DNA from: a bacterium
GTDB lineage: Bacteria > UBA9089 > UBA9088 > JAGUXG01
DNA: 5,476 bases
Assembly (NCBI GenBank): GCA_020061965.1
Contig: JAGUXG010000113.1
Coordinates: forward strand, 1-5,476
Direction: 5' to 3'
The notes below the pieces were generated by a model. That model worked only from the letters and a program-made list of their open reading frames with translations. It was not told the DNA's origin and did no database searches. The position numbers and the translations under genes are program-made. Of the stretch, positions 5,459 to 5,476 are shown piece by piece (within the stretch, counting starts at the first letter, position 1; each line of letters opens with the position of its first letter).

Positions 5459-5476
5459 AATCCAAATGTCAAATCA
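5449..5476. repeat. Tandem-like direct repeat at the window edge
   Basis: CAAATGTCAAA occurs at 5449-5459 and again at 5463-5473, 14 bases apart, separated by ATC. The array may continue beyond the window. On the - strand it reads as repeated TTGACATTTG, immediately before the decayed RNase J-like gene. This type of short interspersed repeat is common between genes in some uncultured bacterial genomes (general impression, not a search). It may mark the breakpoint where the gene lost its promoter and start codon. Confidence 0.6.

Noticed and set aside
5425..5476. Promoter from TTGACA in the edge repeat on the - strand
   Set aside because: Two TTGACA hexamers match a -35 box, but nothing like a -10 box lies 16-18 bases downstream of either one.

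Overview
The window is AT-rich bacterial chromosome. Its left half is the distal part of a ribosomal-protein/RNA-polymerase alpha operon in the classical order rpsM-rpsK-rpsD-rpoA-rplQ, all on the + strand. The proteins are plainly bacterial (alpha subunit with a C-terminal DNA-binding domain, L17, S4 with a four-cysteine zinc knuckle) but do not match any well-known model organism that I recognise. The AT-rich palindromic and direct-repeat elements between genes suggest an uncultured, candidate-phylum type of genome. That placement is an inference from general character, not from a search.

Layout: rpsM and rpsK share one base (TAATG). rpsK and rpsD are separated by a 112-bp spacer that holds a perfect 22-bp AT-rich inverted repeat. 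rpsD and rpoA are separated by 36 bp holding a compact hairpin that starts on the rpsD stop codon and ends just before the rpoA Shine-Dalgarno. rpoA and rplQ overlap by 11 bp. About 200 bp follow with no convincing gene. Next comes a divergent rsmE-type 16S rRNA m3U1498 methyltransferase gene (+), whose last 22 bp overlap the end of a convergent ribF gene (-), encoding the bifunctional riboflavin kinase/FAD synthetase.

The right end, 4714-5476, has no intact gene. It carries the wreck of a beta-CASP/metallo-beta-lactamase ribonuclease (RNase J-like) gene on the - strand, upstream of ribF and in the same orientation. The N-terminal 'ISLGPERQIGGN...LLDCG' strand, the 'IDHS...YTGDFR' segment and the 'DTIICEGTNLEP' segment are all recognisable. 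However, the HxHxDH metal-binding part is missing, the frame changes, and at least two in-frame stops interrupt the rest. Directly upstream of this wreck, at the window edge, are two copies of an 11-bp repeat that probably belong to a dispersed intergenic repeat.

Functionally the left block builds the small and large ribosomal subunits and RNA polymerase. rsmE fits an rRNA-maturation neighbourhood. ribF is a housekeeping cofactor gene. I see no convincing new multi-gene system. The points most worth a second look are the two RNA/DNA hairpins inside the alpha operon, the divergent catalytic motifs of RsmE, and the decayed RNase J-like gene.
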